Assembly: GCA_039881045.1 (NCBI GenBank)
Contig: JAYWVB010000016.1
Coordinates: 1-64,000, forward strand
DNA: 64,000 nucleotides
Direction of reading: 5' to 3'
Source of the DNA: Chaetomium olivaceum
Lineage: Eukaryota > Ascomycota > Sordariomycetes > Sordariales > Chaetomiaceae
Shown here: positions 10,944 through 22,034 of the stretch, piece after piece
Layout: every line of letters begins with the position of its first letter
Numbering within the stretch: the first letter of the stretch is position 1
The notes under the pieces: model-generated
What the model saw: the letters and a program-made list of their open reading frames with translations, nothing else
What the model was told of the DNA's origin: nothing
Databases searched by the model: none
Made by a program: the position numbers and the translations under genes

Positions 10944-11468
10944 GCTGGGTGGCTTGGATCGTGACGTGGAGGTGAAGGTTTGAGATTGCTGGTACATGGG
11001 CGTGATGGAGAACAGAACAGCTATTGCCTCGCTGGTCCGTTGGGAGGGAGGTGTGGTGCTCTTGGGGACGCGCAGTTGGGGCTCGGGAGCGATTGTTTAG
11101 ATTCTGTACAAATAAGGCCTGGCTGGCTTGCGATGATTCCAAATAGTTAACCAGTTCTATCACCTTTTTATTTATCTTTACTTTTGCCTCTTACTGACAA
11201 CGGGTGCGGCAACCGACATGTTTCTCCTTTCGTTTCTTTTCGGTGCACTTCGTCTTCGTCCGGCAGTGGATAATACACTCATCAGGAAAGTTCATGGCAA
11301 CACTTATTATCAGATGTATTGCGGCCTCAGCGAGCCATTCAGATCGTACTGGGTCGATTTCTCTAATTTTCTCGACAGCAGCGAGTCCATCATTCATTCA
11401 TGCAGTTGTTTTATTTCCCTGCCATTTATTTGTCCGTGATACACCTGTCCGGCTCCTCTTCACCCATT
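10944..11468. other. Convergent spacer between ars2 and cct4
   Basis: This spacer lies between two convergent genes and must hold both 3' UTRs and terminators. No gene or repeat is seen. An AT-rich stretch at about 11155-11185 would suit polyadenylation of ars2. Confidence 0.5.
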
Positions 11469-13257
11469 TTACCTGCTCAGGGCGATATCATCGATCCGCA
11501 GGATCATCTTGACCGTCTCGGCGGCCAGCTCGATGGCGCTGGTGCTGACGAGCAAGGGCTGCAGGACGTTCTCCTTGGCAATGTTGGAGTTGACGCCGCT
11601 GCTCTTGATGCTGACGCCGGCGTTCTTCTCCCTAGCTCGTGGCGGTGGCGCAGGTCGGTGACGACCTTGATGCTGTTCAGGCCGGCGTTCTCGGCCAGCG
11701 TGGTGGGGACGACCTCGAGGGCGTCGGCGAAGGCCTTCCAGCAGATGGCCTCGGTGCCCGTCAGCGCGCGCGCCTGCTTGCTCAGCTGCGACGCGATCTC
11801 GATCTCGGCCGCGCCGCCGCCCGCGATAAGCGCCTTCTTCTTGACCAGGCACCGCACCACGCAGAGGGCGTCGTGCAGCGACCGCTCCGCCTCGTCCAGG
11901 ATCAGGCTGTTGGCGCCGCGCACCACGACCGAGATGGTCTTGCCCGCCGACCGCGTGCCCGTCACCTTGACCATCCGGCTGCCGGAGCTCTGGACTTCTT
12001 CCACGAGGTCGGCGCTGCCGAGCTTGTCCTCGGTGAAGCTGTCGATGTCGGCGATGGGCTTGCAGCCCGTCGACTTGCAAATGAACTCGACCTCGTCACG
12101 CTCGATGTCCTTGATGGCGAGGATGCCGAGGCGCTGGAGGAAGTGGAGGGAGAGGTCGTTGACGGCGTCACGGAGGATCGACTTTTGGATGAGGAGGACG
12201 TTGCACTTGGCCTTCTTAATCTTCTTCGCCATGTTTAGGAGGTACATCCTCTCCTCCTTGACGATCTTGTCCATTTGGCGGTAGTCGTTGACGGAGATAG
12301 TGTTTTCCATCTAACGTGAGTCAGTAAGATAGGTGACCCAACACAGGAGGGGGGAGAGGGGGTGGTTCAACATACGTCAGGCTTAGGCGGGCTCAGTTGG
12401 AACTGGATTAGGCCGATCCTCGCCTTCTCCATCCGTGCCGGCCCCCCTGCGCTCTTGAGAACCTGCTGTGTCAAGACCAGGCCGTCCACCAGCTCGCTGT
12501 CTTCTATCGTCCCGCCAACCTTCTTGATGATGCGAATGTTCTTTAGGTCGACGTTGTCCGCCGTCTTGAGGTCTATCGTCTTGGTGACTGCGTTAACGGC
12601 CATGGGCCCGAGGAGGTTCGAATACTGAGAAACAATCTTGGAGGAGAGGGAGGTGTTGGCGGCCTGAAGAAGGGCGGCGGTATCTGTAAGGGCGATGGGT
12701 TGTGACATGTCGTGAAGGACCTTCACGGCGGCGGCAGCGGCCCTCTGGAATGACTCGGAGATGACTGAAGGGTGAATACCCTTGGAAAGTAACCGGTCGG
12801 CAGCACCGAGCAGGCTACCGCAGATAACCACCACGGATGTAGTGCCGTCACCGGCTTCGACGTCTTGGGCATTCGACAGTTGGACAAGCATCTTGGCTGT
12901 GGGGTGCATGACCGACATGCTCTTGAGCATCGTGCTGCCATCGTTGGTGATGATGGTTTCGCCCTTGCCGCTCCGAATCATCTTGTCCATACCCCGCGGT
13001 CCCAGCGATGTCCTGATGGCGTCGGCAACAGCTGCAACTAGTCAGCACCAAGGAGTTGTCTGATGATAGCATGAGGTTGCATACCTCGGGCGGCGACGAT
13101 GTTTGAGGACCGGACAGCCAGCGGCTTCTCCTTGTCCTACATCGAGGGGTCAGTAGCAGCTCGACGCGATGGACCACCTTCTCGGAGTAAGTACCCTGAA
13201 CGTCGCATTTCCACCCCCTCCACCCGGTTGTGTCGCAGTCGCAGTCGCAGTCGCCAT
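11469..13257 (-). CDS. cct4: T-complex protein 1 subunit delta (CCT4), frame broken by one missing base
   Basis: The minus-strand exons are 13195-13257, 13085-13136, 12376-13031 and 11469-12310, with introns of 58, 53 and 65 bp. The repaired protein is about 537 residues, the normal size for this subunit. Hallmarks are SLGPRGMDKMI, GETIITNDG, VEAGDGTTSVVV (ATP binding/hydrolysis) and GGGAAEIEIA. The phrase PPKPDMENTISVNDYRQMDKI, split by the third intron, marks the delta subunit. CCT folds actin, tubulin and other proteins in the cytosol as a 16-mer ring. In the last exon the frame is lost at GGG on the coding strand (plus-strand CCC 11630-11632). A fourth G restores GEKNAGVSIKSSG and the conserved end, so this is probably a sequence error. 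The N-terminus has a Thr-Ala repeat and a Gly stretch. The gene shares a promoter region with rpt1. Confidence 0.92.
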
Positions 13258-13787
13258 TTTGCAAGCTCGTTCTGGTCCGTTTGCGGAAAAGTCGGGCAAA
13301 AAAAGGCGTGTGGTGTTGTTTCAACGGGCGGTGTGGTGTTCTATTCTATAAACTTCCAGGCAGCTCCCCCTCCAAGGTACATGTAAACTCAAGGTGGGAC
13401 GGGATTTTTTCAGTCGGGTGCTGGAGTTCTTCCCAAGCCGCCAGTGGGGGGAGAGCCTAAGCTGGATTGCTGTGGCCCGGTGCAGGCGGGGGGTCTCCAT
13501 ATCGATTAGCGCTAGCCATATCGGGGTTAGTCCTCTTTCAGCCTCGCAGAGCTCTGGGCCCAAGGCAGCATGGGGATTACGGAACAGCTCTGGGTTCGTT
13601 GCTGCATCCATAACCGCCTCCAACATCATCCCTCGTCAACACTCCACGACTTGTCGTCGCACGAATTACCACAACTCGAATCCACGATTTTGCATCCCGT
13701 CGACGTCGAATATCTTCATCATTAATAAGCGATTTACGATTTAAAACCCCCGGACCAGCATCCCATTCCCCTCCGCCGTCAGTCATC
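13258..13787. promoter_or_regulatory. Shared divergent promoter region, cct4 (-) / rpt1 (+)
   Basis: Only 530 bp separate the start codons of cct4 and rpt1, so both promoters must lie here. The centre has a few T-runs, and the rpt1 side (13620-13785) is pyrimidine-rich. I did not recognise a perfect proteasome-control (Rpn4-type) or heat-shock element, so co-regulation is an inference from the arrangement. Confidence 0.6.
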
Positions 13788-15292
13788 ATGGTACGCCAAC
13801 CCAACACCACCACCCCATGGTTTAGTCGCAGCCCGCGCCGTTGGCACTTAGGTTCTAACGATTGCATAGCCTTCTGCCACAGGTTCAAGCTGGGAGAAGT
13901 ACAAGAAAAACTTCGCCGATGACGAAATAGAAGAGAAGAAGATCACCCCGCTCACAGATGAGTTGGTCACGCCTTGAATCGCCACCGCCGTGTTCTGGAG
14001 CTGACATTCTCAAGGGATATCCAAGTTCTCAAGACCTACGGCGCTGCATCTTACGGTGCCGCCATCAAGAAGCTCGAGCAACAAATAAAGGAGAAGCAAC
14101 AGAGCGTAGACGAGAAGATCGGCGTGAAGGTACACTCTATGAAGACGATTCCAGACATGGCTTACGCTGACTGTCTTTGCAGGAATCAGATACTGGCCTG
14201 GCGCCACCTCACCTTTGGGATGTCGCCGCTGATCGCCAACGGATGTCGGAAGAGCAGCCGCTTCAGGTAGCGCGGTGCACCAAGATTATTCCGGACGAGA
14301 AGGACGAGTCGAAAAGCAAATATGTCATCAACGTGAAGCAAATCGCCAAGTTTGTCGTCCAACTCGGCGAGCGCGTCAGCCCGACAGATATCGAGGAGGG
14401 GATGCGCGTTGGGGTCGACCGGAACAAGTACCAGATTCTTCTTCCGCTCCCGCCCAAAATCGACGCCAGCGTGACGATGATGACGGTCGAAGAGAAGCCC
14501 GATGTCACATACGGCGATGTTGGTGGCTGCAAGGAACAAGTCGAGAAACTGCGCGAGGTCGTCGAGATGCCACTGTTGTCGCCCGAGCGCTTTGGCAACT
14601 TGGGTATTGATCCACCTAAGGGCGCTCTCCTCTATGGCCCCCCAGGTACCGGCAAGACTTTGTGTGCGCGTGCCGTGGCCAACAGGACAGACGCCACTTT
14701 CATCCGCGTCATTGGCAGCGAGCTGGTTCAGAAGTACGTGGGTGAGGGCGCCAGGATGGTTCGCGAACTCTTCGAGATGGCACGGACGAAGAAAGCCTGC
14801 ATCATCTTCTTCGACGAAATCGATGCTATCGGTGGCGCGCGTTTTGACGACGGCGCTGGAGGTGACAATGAAGTGCAGAGAACCATGTTGGAACTGATCA
14901 CCCAACTGGACGGTTTCGATGCTCGTGGCAATATCAAGGTCATGTTCGCCACCAACCGTCCGTCGACCCTCGATCCCGCTCTTATGCGGCCAGGACGTAT
15001 CGACCGCAAGATCGAGTTTTCGCTGCCCGACCTCGAGGGCCGCGCCAACATCCTCAGGATTCACGCCAAGAGCATGTCGGTTGAGCGTGATATCCGTTGG
15101 GAGCTCATTTCACGTCTGTGCCCCAACGCCACGGGCGCTGAGCTGCGCAGCGTGTGCACTGAGGCTGGCATGTTCGCCATCCGGGCGAGGAGGAAGGTTG
15201 CGACTGAAAAGGACTTCCTGAGCGCCGTCGACAAGGTCATCAAGGGCAACCTCAAGTTCAACTCGACTGCTGCGTACGCGCAGTACAATTAG
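13788..15292 (+). CDS. rpt1: 26S proteasome regulatory ATPase subunit RPT1 (PSMC2/S7 type)
   Basis: The exons are 13788-13790 (only the ATG), 13870-13961, 14015-14129 and 14183-15292, with introns of 79, 53, 53 and 439 residues encoded. Protein features in order are WEKYKKNFADDE, a coiled coil (IKKLEQQIKEKQQS), the OB-fold region, Walker A GPPGTGKT, Walker B IIFFDEIDAIGG, and the arginine-finger region LMRPGRIDRKIEF. The sequence DTGLAPPHLWDVAADRQRM is characteristic of RPT1 rather than of RPT2-6. RPT1 is one of six AAA+ subunits that unfold substrates at the base of the 19S cap. The C-terminus (AYAQYN) lacks an HbYX motif. The first intron follows the start codon directly. The only reading that yields the conserved N-terminus joins ATG to CCTTCTGCC at 13870. 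Confidence 0.94.
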
Positions 15293-16202
15293 AGAGGAAT
15301 GGTGGCTGTTTTTGTATGTACGAATAGAGCGTACTTAACGTGCGAATTGTTGGCAATCACACAAGGACAGATCCTGGAATGGCGCTAGCGAATAACTTTA
15401 ATGGTGATCTATCTTGCGTCGGCTCCTGTCCCCCAGCCACTCGGAGCCGCTTCCGCTATTCCTACCATACAGTTATGCCTTTGAAGTTGCTTGGTTTCTC
15501 GTGTCCAGCTTTGTACAGTAGTAGTTCTTAGAAACCAGTTTACCGGCACCAAACTACCGGTATCCGTCGCCTCGTGCGCGACACCCAGGTACTCTAGCCT
15601 CGCGGCCTCCTCAACAGCGCAGCGCCATCTTGCAAAATTCGGACGGAAGCAATAATTAAAAATTTTCCCAATGCCCTGTCTCCCCGTGCTCTTCTCATCC
15701 CTTCTCCGTAAGCTAGCGAAAGCCAGAGGAGATATCCAGATGACGGCCAACAACCCATTAGGCGTCACTTAAGGCCCAGTAAACAACCGGTTCTTGAATC
15801 GCTGGCTCCCGCTTCGTCCTGGTTCGTCCGGCTTCTTCCAGCTCGTTACAACCCGAGGGCCATCCCAAATATTTCCACTTTCCCGAGGCGGAGTCTGTTT
15901 GCCGCTGATGAAGCCGATAAGATGGCGTTTATTCCTCTCCATCTCCTTCGTTGGTCGAAGACTGTCGCAGACACCCACTATTGCCCTGTTTCCCCGCTCA
16001 TGTACGGGGTGGTGGTGTAGGTCCTTATCGTCGGCCAACCCCCCAATGCCGGTGGTCCATATGGAAAAAGGCTGGCGTCCGAGTTGGAGATGGGTTGCAT
16101 CCTTGTACATGCTATCCGACAGAAGCATATACAGTGGCCATGATGGACTTGAAGCCACCGTACAAAGCGTCCTATCCTGTCCTGTCCCGTAGATGAAACC
16201 CC
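15293..16202. other. Convergent spacer downstream of rpt1
   Basis: This 0.9-kb spacer lies between the ends of two convergent genes. The open frames on either strand are low-complexity or lack any protein-like pattern. No repeat or RNA gene was found. Confidence 0.5.
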
Positions 16203-17172
16203 TCAGCCCTCCACAAACGGCAAACATCCCAGACAAACCACCTCCCCGTCCAGGCCCCTCTCAACACAGCACCGGCTGCAGACCACGCGTCGGTGCCCGC
16301 CACCTGTTGTCCAACCCCCCTGCTCGTGCTCCGCCTGCTGCGCCTGGTGTGCCTGTTGGTCCTCGTCGTCCGCGTCGAGCATGGTAAATGATATCTCCTC
16401 GGCCTCCTCCGCAGTAGACACGCCCTCTATCGGTGTACTTGTTGTCACGGCCTCGGGGGAGGGGAGTGTTGGGGCGCTGTGGTGGTGGGGCGTTGGATGT
16501 GGGTTATGTGGTTGCGCCTGCGGTTGAGGCTGAGGCTGTGTTTGTGTTGTCGTCGTCGTTGTCGGCGAGTGGGAGTATGGGTATGGGCTGGGCCCACCGC
16601 CGCCGCCCCAGCCGAGGCACTCGCGGATGCACACGTAGCATGTCCGCTCGCCGCACCCTTGGCAGTCGGCGAAGGAGTCGAGGTCGGATCTCTTTTTGGG
16701 GTTGCGCGAGCAGATGTGGCAGCGGCTCATAGACGGCGCGGCGGTGGGGCTTGGGAGGGTGGGTGGTGACCGGGTGTCCTCCTCGGCCTGGAAAGCGTCC
16801 CCGGTTTGGTGATGGTCCTGATGTGGATGATGGTGCTCATGTTGGTCATGGTGCCTTTGAGGTGGGGAATTGGAGGGCGATCGCTGCATCGGCTCCCCAT
16901 CTGTTTCGACCTCTATGTCGACAACTGTTCGCTGCCGTTTGCCCGGTGGTAGGGGAATGATCTTGCGGTTCGCCAAGGCAGAGGACTGGTTCTGGGGAAA
17001 GATCCCGTGAGGGGTGTTTGCACTATGGAGGCTGAAAGATGGAGTTATTAGCGCCAGGGTCCATGGATATCGCGATCAGACTCGCATACGGGGGCAACTG
17101 GTGGTCGTTGTCGTCTCGCCTCCGCTTCCTGGACGACTGCGCCGTCGGCGATTCCTGGGCGACCGACGGCAT
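16203..17172 (-). CDS. Uncharacterised Cys-rich (zinc-binding?) fungal protein, frame broken by one extra base
   Basis: With one base removed the gene reads as a single exon of about 322 residues, starting MPSVAQESPTAQ at 17172. It contains a basic patch (RKRRRDD), a second basic patch (PPGKRQR) and a His/Gln-rich stretch. A Cys cluster follows at about residues 151-180 (CHIC...CQGCGERTCYVCIREC), and a second pair of CxxC motifs lies close to the end (CSRCC...CLGC). The spacing suggests a split treble-clef or RING-like zinc site. The frame is lost at TTT on the coding strand (plus-strand AAA 17035-17037). With TT the text reads SIFSLHSANTPHGIFPQNQ and joins both halves. I recognise the Cys pattern as conserved in filamentous fungi but know of no assigned function, and nuclear location is a guess from the basic patches. 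Confidence 0.7.
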
Positions 17173-18442
17173 AACGGGTTGTTTTCTGGAGGAATTACGG
17201 AGGAAATACGGAAAGTGGCGATCGGTCCAGGTCCGCTTAAGTCGTAAGAACAGAGCAAGACGCAAATATTGCTATAGTGGTTATGGAAGGATTTGAAGGA
17301 TGTCGAAAGGACAGCAGCGGCACGGCATTGTGGAGGCGAGATGTTGAAGTCGAGTTTCCATCCGGGCTCGGCCAAGGTTTCTGGGCTCATCGAATCAACA
17401 CTTGCACTGTGTTGCCCCGTGCCTGGCGAGTCGCGTTAAGTGCAGCGCTCGGAAATTGGGGGTTCTGCTATGTGGCCCCTGCTTCGCTCCCCACCTAAAA
17501 GCCTTGAGTGATTCCAAGTCGGTCAGCCCTGAAAGTCCACGACTCTGAGTGCTGGAGCCACGTCAAGGAGCATGAGCATGCGAATTCCGGGCCTCGTTAC
17601 CAGTGCCAGATGGCGCCTGGTGCTGCCGAGGTAGCACTACCTGGCCAGAAGGCAGGAAGGGGCGAATTGGCAAGGAATGTTTGTTATGGCCGTAAAGGTA
17701 TTGTGGGTGTCCGTCGTGAAGTCCATCCATACACGTACCAATAAATTCCTTATGGATGGGGCACCCTCCGGTCAAAAAAAGCCGAACACGAAAACAAAAG
17801 GTAAGTCCGTTTTAAGAAAGTAGAAAAGCAAGAAAAGAAGAAGCAGAGATAAAAGAAAAGAATAAAAAATGGAAACAGAGTAGAATAAATGTTAATAGAA
17901 TAAAAAGATGTTCTCTTAGACTTCCAGCAACTTTTGTTTCGTTTCTCCAACTCGAGCTTCTCGTTACACTTGGGAGTCCAGCTTCTTTTTGCCCACGTGG
18001 TCACGCCCATTCCATAAACCAGCTAGTTGCCAAGCATCTGCCCTCGACTGACATGTTCTGGTGATCCATAGTGAGTTCCTTTTTTACGTCAATAGCAAAT
18101 AATAGGGTAAATCTTGGTGGATTTTAAAGATATTTAGAGCCTCCAAAGGATTTTAATTTATTTTCCTGACAATAAAAACGCGGTGTTCCGAGTCGCCTTG
18201 CGTGATGTGCAGGCTATGAAGAACCCGGGATGACACGCATCACGTGGGCCGCTAAACCCCAAATAGGCAGAAGCCCCACCTCCCTACCTTCCTCCTTCGA
18301 ACTTCTCTCCTCCTCGCTCCCGTGTCAACCCGTCGTCTGCTTGAGCCTCAACTCTTCCAACACTACACCACCCGCGACCCCCCATCGGCGTATCACCCAA
18401 CCAGAATACCGAGTCGAGAATTCGCAAAATCGGCATCGAGAT
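17173..18442. other. Divergent spacer carrying element B
   Basis: This 1.27-kb spacer lies between the Cys-rich protein gene (-) and SF3B6 (+). It contains the inverted-repeat element at about 17750-18017. The last 150 bp before 18443 are pyrimidine-rich, as expected for the SF3B6 leader. Nothing else is recognisable. Confidence 0.6.
17750..18017 (-). mobile_element. MITE-like element B (TIR family TGGGCAAAAA)
   Basis: The two ends are imperfect inverted repeats. The left starts TTATGGATGGGGCACC and reaches GTCAAAAAAAGCCGAAC. The right, read on the minus strand, starts TTATGGAATGGGCGTGAC and reaches TGGGCAAAAAGAAGCTGGAC. The interior is A-rich on the plus strand. Read on the minus strand it matches the element at 30229-30486 over its whole length, for example GAGAAGCTCGAGTTG, GAGAAACGAAACAAA and ACTCTGTTTCCA in the same order and spacing. 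No transposase is encoded, although an 86-residue frame from ATG 18010 crosses the element. It lies about 0.43 kb upstream of the SF3B6 start. I infer a non-autonomous DNA transposon. Confidence 0.75.
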
Positions 18443-19131
18443 ATGAGTCGAGCCAACAAACTTGGCCCGGAGGTAAATCGGTAAGTCAATATGTGCTTTT
18501 GCTTTGGTGGCCATTCCTCCTTCCCGTTCTCCACCCGGTCGCAACCTCCCGCCTCTACGGCAGCCCCGGCTTCCGTCATCCCCGATCGGCCTCGCTGCAT
18601 CCCGGCATCTTGACTAACGACACCAATTATGGATAGAGCTTTGTTCGTAAAGAATCTAAGGTGTGTTGCCATCACTCGTGTTCGATTCGCGTCGTTGAGA
18701 GTCCTGTTGTCCTAACCCGCCGACCCAGCTACAACGTCACTCCAGAGGAGCTGTTCGACCTGTTCGGAAAGTACGGGCCTATCCGGTATGTCAATTCCGC
18801 TTCCGCATGCTTCTGTGAGCTATTTTACTAACCCTCCCGTGTAGTCAAGTCCGACAGGGTATCGCGAGCAACACGAAGGGCACCGCCTTTGTCGTCTATG
18901 AAGACGTAATGGATGCGAAGCAGGCGTGCGACAAGTTGAACGGCTACAACTTCCAGAACCGTTACCTTGTTGGTATGTTGAGTCGTGAGAGTTGATGGTG
19001 GCGTCCCCCGCAACTGACCATCGGCCGCAGTACTATACCACCAGCCCGACAAGATGGTCCGGACAAAAGAGGACCTGGATGCACGCAAGGAGAATTTAGA
19101 ACGTCTCAAGCACCAACATGGCATCGATTGA
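18443..19131 (+). CDS. sf3b6: Splicing factor 3b subunit 6 (p14, branch-site-contacting RRM protein)
   Basis: Five short exons (18443-18480, 18637-18660, 18729-18785, 18845-18972, 19031-19131) join to a 115-residue protein. It begins MSRANKLGPEVNRALFVKNL and ends RLKHQHGID. It is a single RRM. RNP2 is LFVKNL (residues about 15-20), RNP1 is in TKGTAFVVYED, and the family phrase YLVVLYHQPDKM follows. SF3B6/p14 sits in the U2 snRNP SF3b complex next to the branch adenosine. The human protein is 125 residues. Exon 2 is only 24 bases. All introns are GT-AG and 58-156 bp long. With prp28 and ars2 it is the third RNA-processing gene in the first 20 kb, but the genes are not adjacent and I infer no operon-like link. 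Confidence 0.93.
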
Positions 19132-20876
19132 CAGTTAGACGGGCCTGCGGACAGTCTTCAGAGTCAACGCAATTTGTCTGGAGGCCCGTCTACTCCGACA
19201 ACCCCTCCGCGACGACAAAGGCGGCTTCGGCGCCCAGGGCGCCAAAGTCGATCGTCAAGAAGGGCAGGCCGGATTTCGCCATGCACGCACGCAGGATGCC
19301 TCACTTCGTGCGCAAGCTACTTCCGACGGTGCCAGAGTGCGCCTAGCCGACATCGTTTGCGGCCAGTTTCTGGACATGGGCGTCTTTTACCGGCCAGTAA
19401 CAGTGTCCAAGCGCAGGTACACGCCGTTTTAGCTCTGGCTGGACCTGCCACTCGACTCACACAAAACTGGCGACTTTTCTTATTCAGATCAAGGGTTCTT
19501 TTGCGAGTGTCCCCCGGTTGTTGGGGCTCGAGGTATAGGGATTATTAGAGGATGGAGTTTTACGATTGCGATTTGGAGTCTTTTCCGGTGCGAGCAGGAC
19601 AGTCGGGGCCAATTTTATTGCCCGTCAATATTTCGGAGCTGCTCGGTGGTTTTCAAATTGGCATTGGGCGCACACCGAATCCCGACACGAGCATGGCTGT
19701 AAGCTATGGCTGGAGGACAGCGATGTTATTTGACAGCAGAGCAGCCTTCCATATCTCCGTAAAGTGCTTTTCGACAACGCTGCTGATTCATGCTGGTTTG
19801 TTTCCGTTTCATAAATACTTCACATGTTGGATTACGTCACTTTATCACTCACAACGATATCCGGGTACCTATTCGTATATCTGCTTGTATTCGCTGTGCT
19901 GTGTGGATGAACGTTTCTGAGGCAACAGTTTGTGCAGTCTTTCCAATGCCCACCGCCAAGAGCGCAGCAGACTTTGGATCTGTTCCTCGACGTGTCTTGT
20001 GAAAAGGAAGCATCTCCCTGTCAAATGCGCAGCAGACTCTGGAATCACGCCAAGTCGGCAACGGTTGCCGGCAGCCAGCAGCCAGCAGCTGGGCGGTGGG
20101 ACCCATGAACCAGATCTGGTCCGGAGGTAAGCGGGCCCGCCGTGTGGGCCCCTTCGACGTGGGCCAGCCTCAAGGCCAACAGTGGACGGCCAATAGGGGC
20201 CTCGCAGAAGGAGTCGGCTGCAACGACCTCGTGCATTGCCCGCGGGACTGCCCATCTGCGCCTCCCCTCCAGGCACCGCACCACGCTTCTAGGTTGTTGC
20301 AACCGCAGCTTTCCAGTATTAGGTAGTGAGCCTTTTCTCCGACTTCGGTTTCTCTTTCCTTCCTTTCTTCCCAGACACGCCCAACAACACGCCGTTACGA
20401 ATTAAAGGGTCTCGACAATTGACCCCAAGAAAAAGCAGCCACCATTTTCCCGAACTAACGAACCAACCGAGCGGGCCCTTGATTCAGTCAGGTGAAACAC
20501 TCCTTACCACGCGGACGGACTCCGGCCCCCTTTCCATCCGATTGGCAATCACGAACACGACCGGAAACGAAGCGGTACAGACTTTTCGCTCTCGATGTCT
20601 ACGAACTCGACCAGTAGAAGAAGCTTCAAGGAGTAAATATTAGCTGTCGACCGATCGCCAACTGCCGTTACAGTCCCCGCATTCCCAGATGTCGCAGTCC
20701 CGACTTTCACAGCGGTAGCAGCATCGAGCCTGCCTTCCTCCTCCTCCTCCTTCTTCTCTCCGGGCGACGACCACACACCGCCCGCCCTCCACCTCCACCT
20801 CCACGCTTTCGCCTCCCGCTCCGGCTCCGCCGCCGATCCCGCCATCATCGGCCTCATCGAAGCGGTGACCGTTGCA
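19132..20876. other. Intergenic region, no supported gene
   Basis: This 1.7-kb spacer lies between two co-oriented genes. Several 70-130-codon open frames occur on both strands, but none shows domain-like sequence or splicing partners. The last ~250 bp (20620-20876) are CT-rich and suit a promoter and leader for the next gene. Confidence 0.5.
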
Positions 20877-22034
20877 ATGACGTCTACCAACCCCACCCCC
20901 ACGGCATCCCTCCTCGCTCCCACCTCGACCGCCACGGGCTCCCCCGCCGGGCCGACAAAAACCGACCGAGTGCAGCCTCCTCGGCCCCTTCGCCATCTTC
21001 GTGCAGCTCGCCCTCGGCGCGCTGGCCTTGCTCTCGCTCGTGTACAAGCGCTGGCGCGAGCGCCCGCAGCGGCCCGTCAAAATCTGGTTCTTTGATGCCT
21101 CCAAGCAGGTCTTTGGCAGCTTCCTGGTCCATGGCGCCAATGTGTTTATGTCGCTGCTGACCAGCGGCAAGTTCAGCATCGAGGTCGATGCCGGGGCCGT
21201 GGCTGCGAGCGGGGTGGTCAGGAGGATGGTGGGGGAGCTGTTGGGGAGGGCCGAGGAGGAGGTGTATGTGCCGAATCCGTGCTCCTTTTATCTGTTGAAT
21301 TTAGGGATTGATGTGAGTATTCTTGGTTTCTTCTGTTTTCAAACTCGGGGAATGAATGCTAACCCAACTCGCAGACTACCCTCGGCATTCCCATACTCAT
21401 CGTCATTGTGCGCGTCCTGACCAAGCTCGTGGCTTACACCCCCCTCGGTAGCCCGCCCGAGTCAATCCAGAGCGGCAACTATGGCACCCCGCCAAACGCC
21501 TGGTGGTGGCTCAAGCAGAGCTTGATCTACTTCTGCGGTCTCATGGGCATGAAGCTCGTCGTGCTCATCATGTTCATGGCATTCCCCTGGCTGCCGCACG
21601 TGGGTGACTGGGCGCTGGGCTGGACCGAGGGCAACGAGAAGCTGCAGATTGTCTTCGTCATGATGCTATTCCCGCTCATAATGAACGCCCTCCAGTACTA
21701 CATCATCGATTCCTACATCAAGAAGCAGGAGGCCGCCGCGATCGACGGTGAGGCAGCCACGGGCACGGGCGGACCCATCGTTTATGAGGAGCTAGCGATT
21801 TCCGAGAGCGAAGACAGCGATGACGACGAGGACGAGGATGTGCAGAAGAGCGTCAACGCCGAGAGGAGCTCGCATGTGCGGATGGAGAGGCAGGATTCCG
21901 TCACGGGCCGGCCCAACCGGGAGGGCGAATATGATCCGGATGTGGATGGCGACAGCCCGACAATAATCGGCAGCAGCTCGAGCCACACCTCGGGAAGAGG
22001 GACGCTACCTAAGCCGTTGCTTCCTGCCGAGTAA
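20877..22034 (+). CDS. STIMATE/TMEM110-family multi-pass membrane protein, frame broken by one extra base
   Basis: The exons are 20877-21312 and 21375-22034, with a 62-bp intron. The repaired length is about 364 residues. A Thr/Pro-rich N-terminus precedes a hydrophobic segment (LLGPFAIFVQLALGALALLS). The hallmark WFFDASKQVFGSFLVHGANV follows, then NPCSFYLLNLGIDTTLGIP across the intron, and two more membrane segments (LMGMKLVVLIMFMAFPWLP and a segment near FVMMLFPLIMNALQYYIID). The tail is acidic and Ser-rich. Human STIMATE acts at ER-plasma membrane junctions, and the yeast relative (YPL162C) is vacuolar. Here an endomembrane location is likely. One C too many at 20966-20967 (GACC) shifts the frame. 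With GAC the text reads KTDECSLLGPFAIF. ATG 20877 is the first ATG in frame. Confidence 0.82.

Noticed and set aside
14186..15064. 292-codon open frame on the minus strand
   Set aside because: It is antisense to rpt1, which has all AAA+ motifs, and shows no domain-like text.
18670..18700. GTTCGATTC, resembling a tRNA B box
   Set aside because: It lies inside an SF3B6 intron, with no matching A box or cloverleaf arms. No tRNA was found elsewhere in the window.
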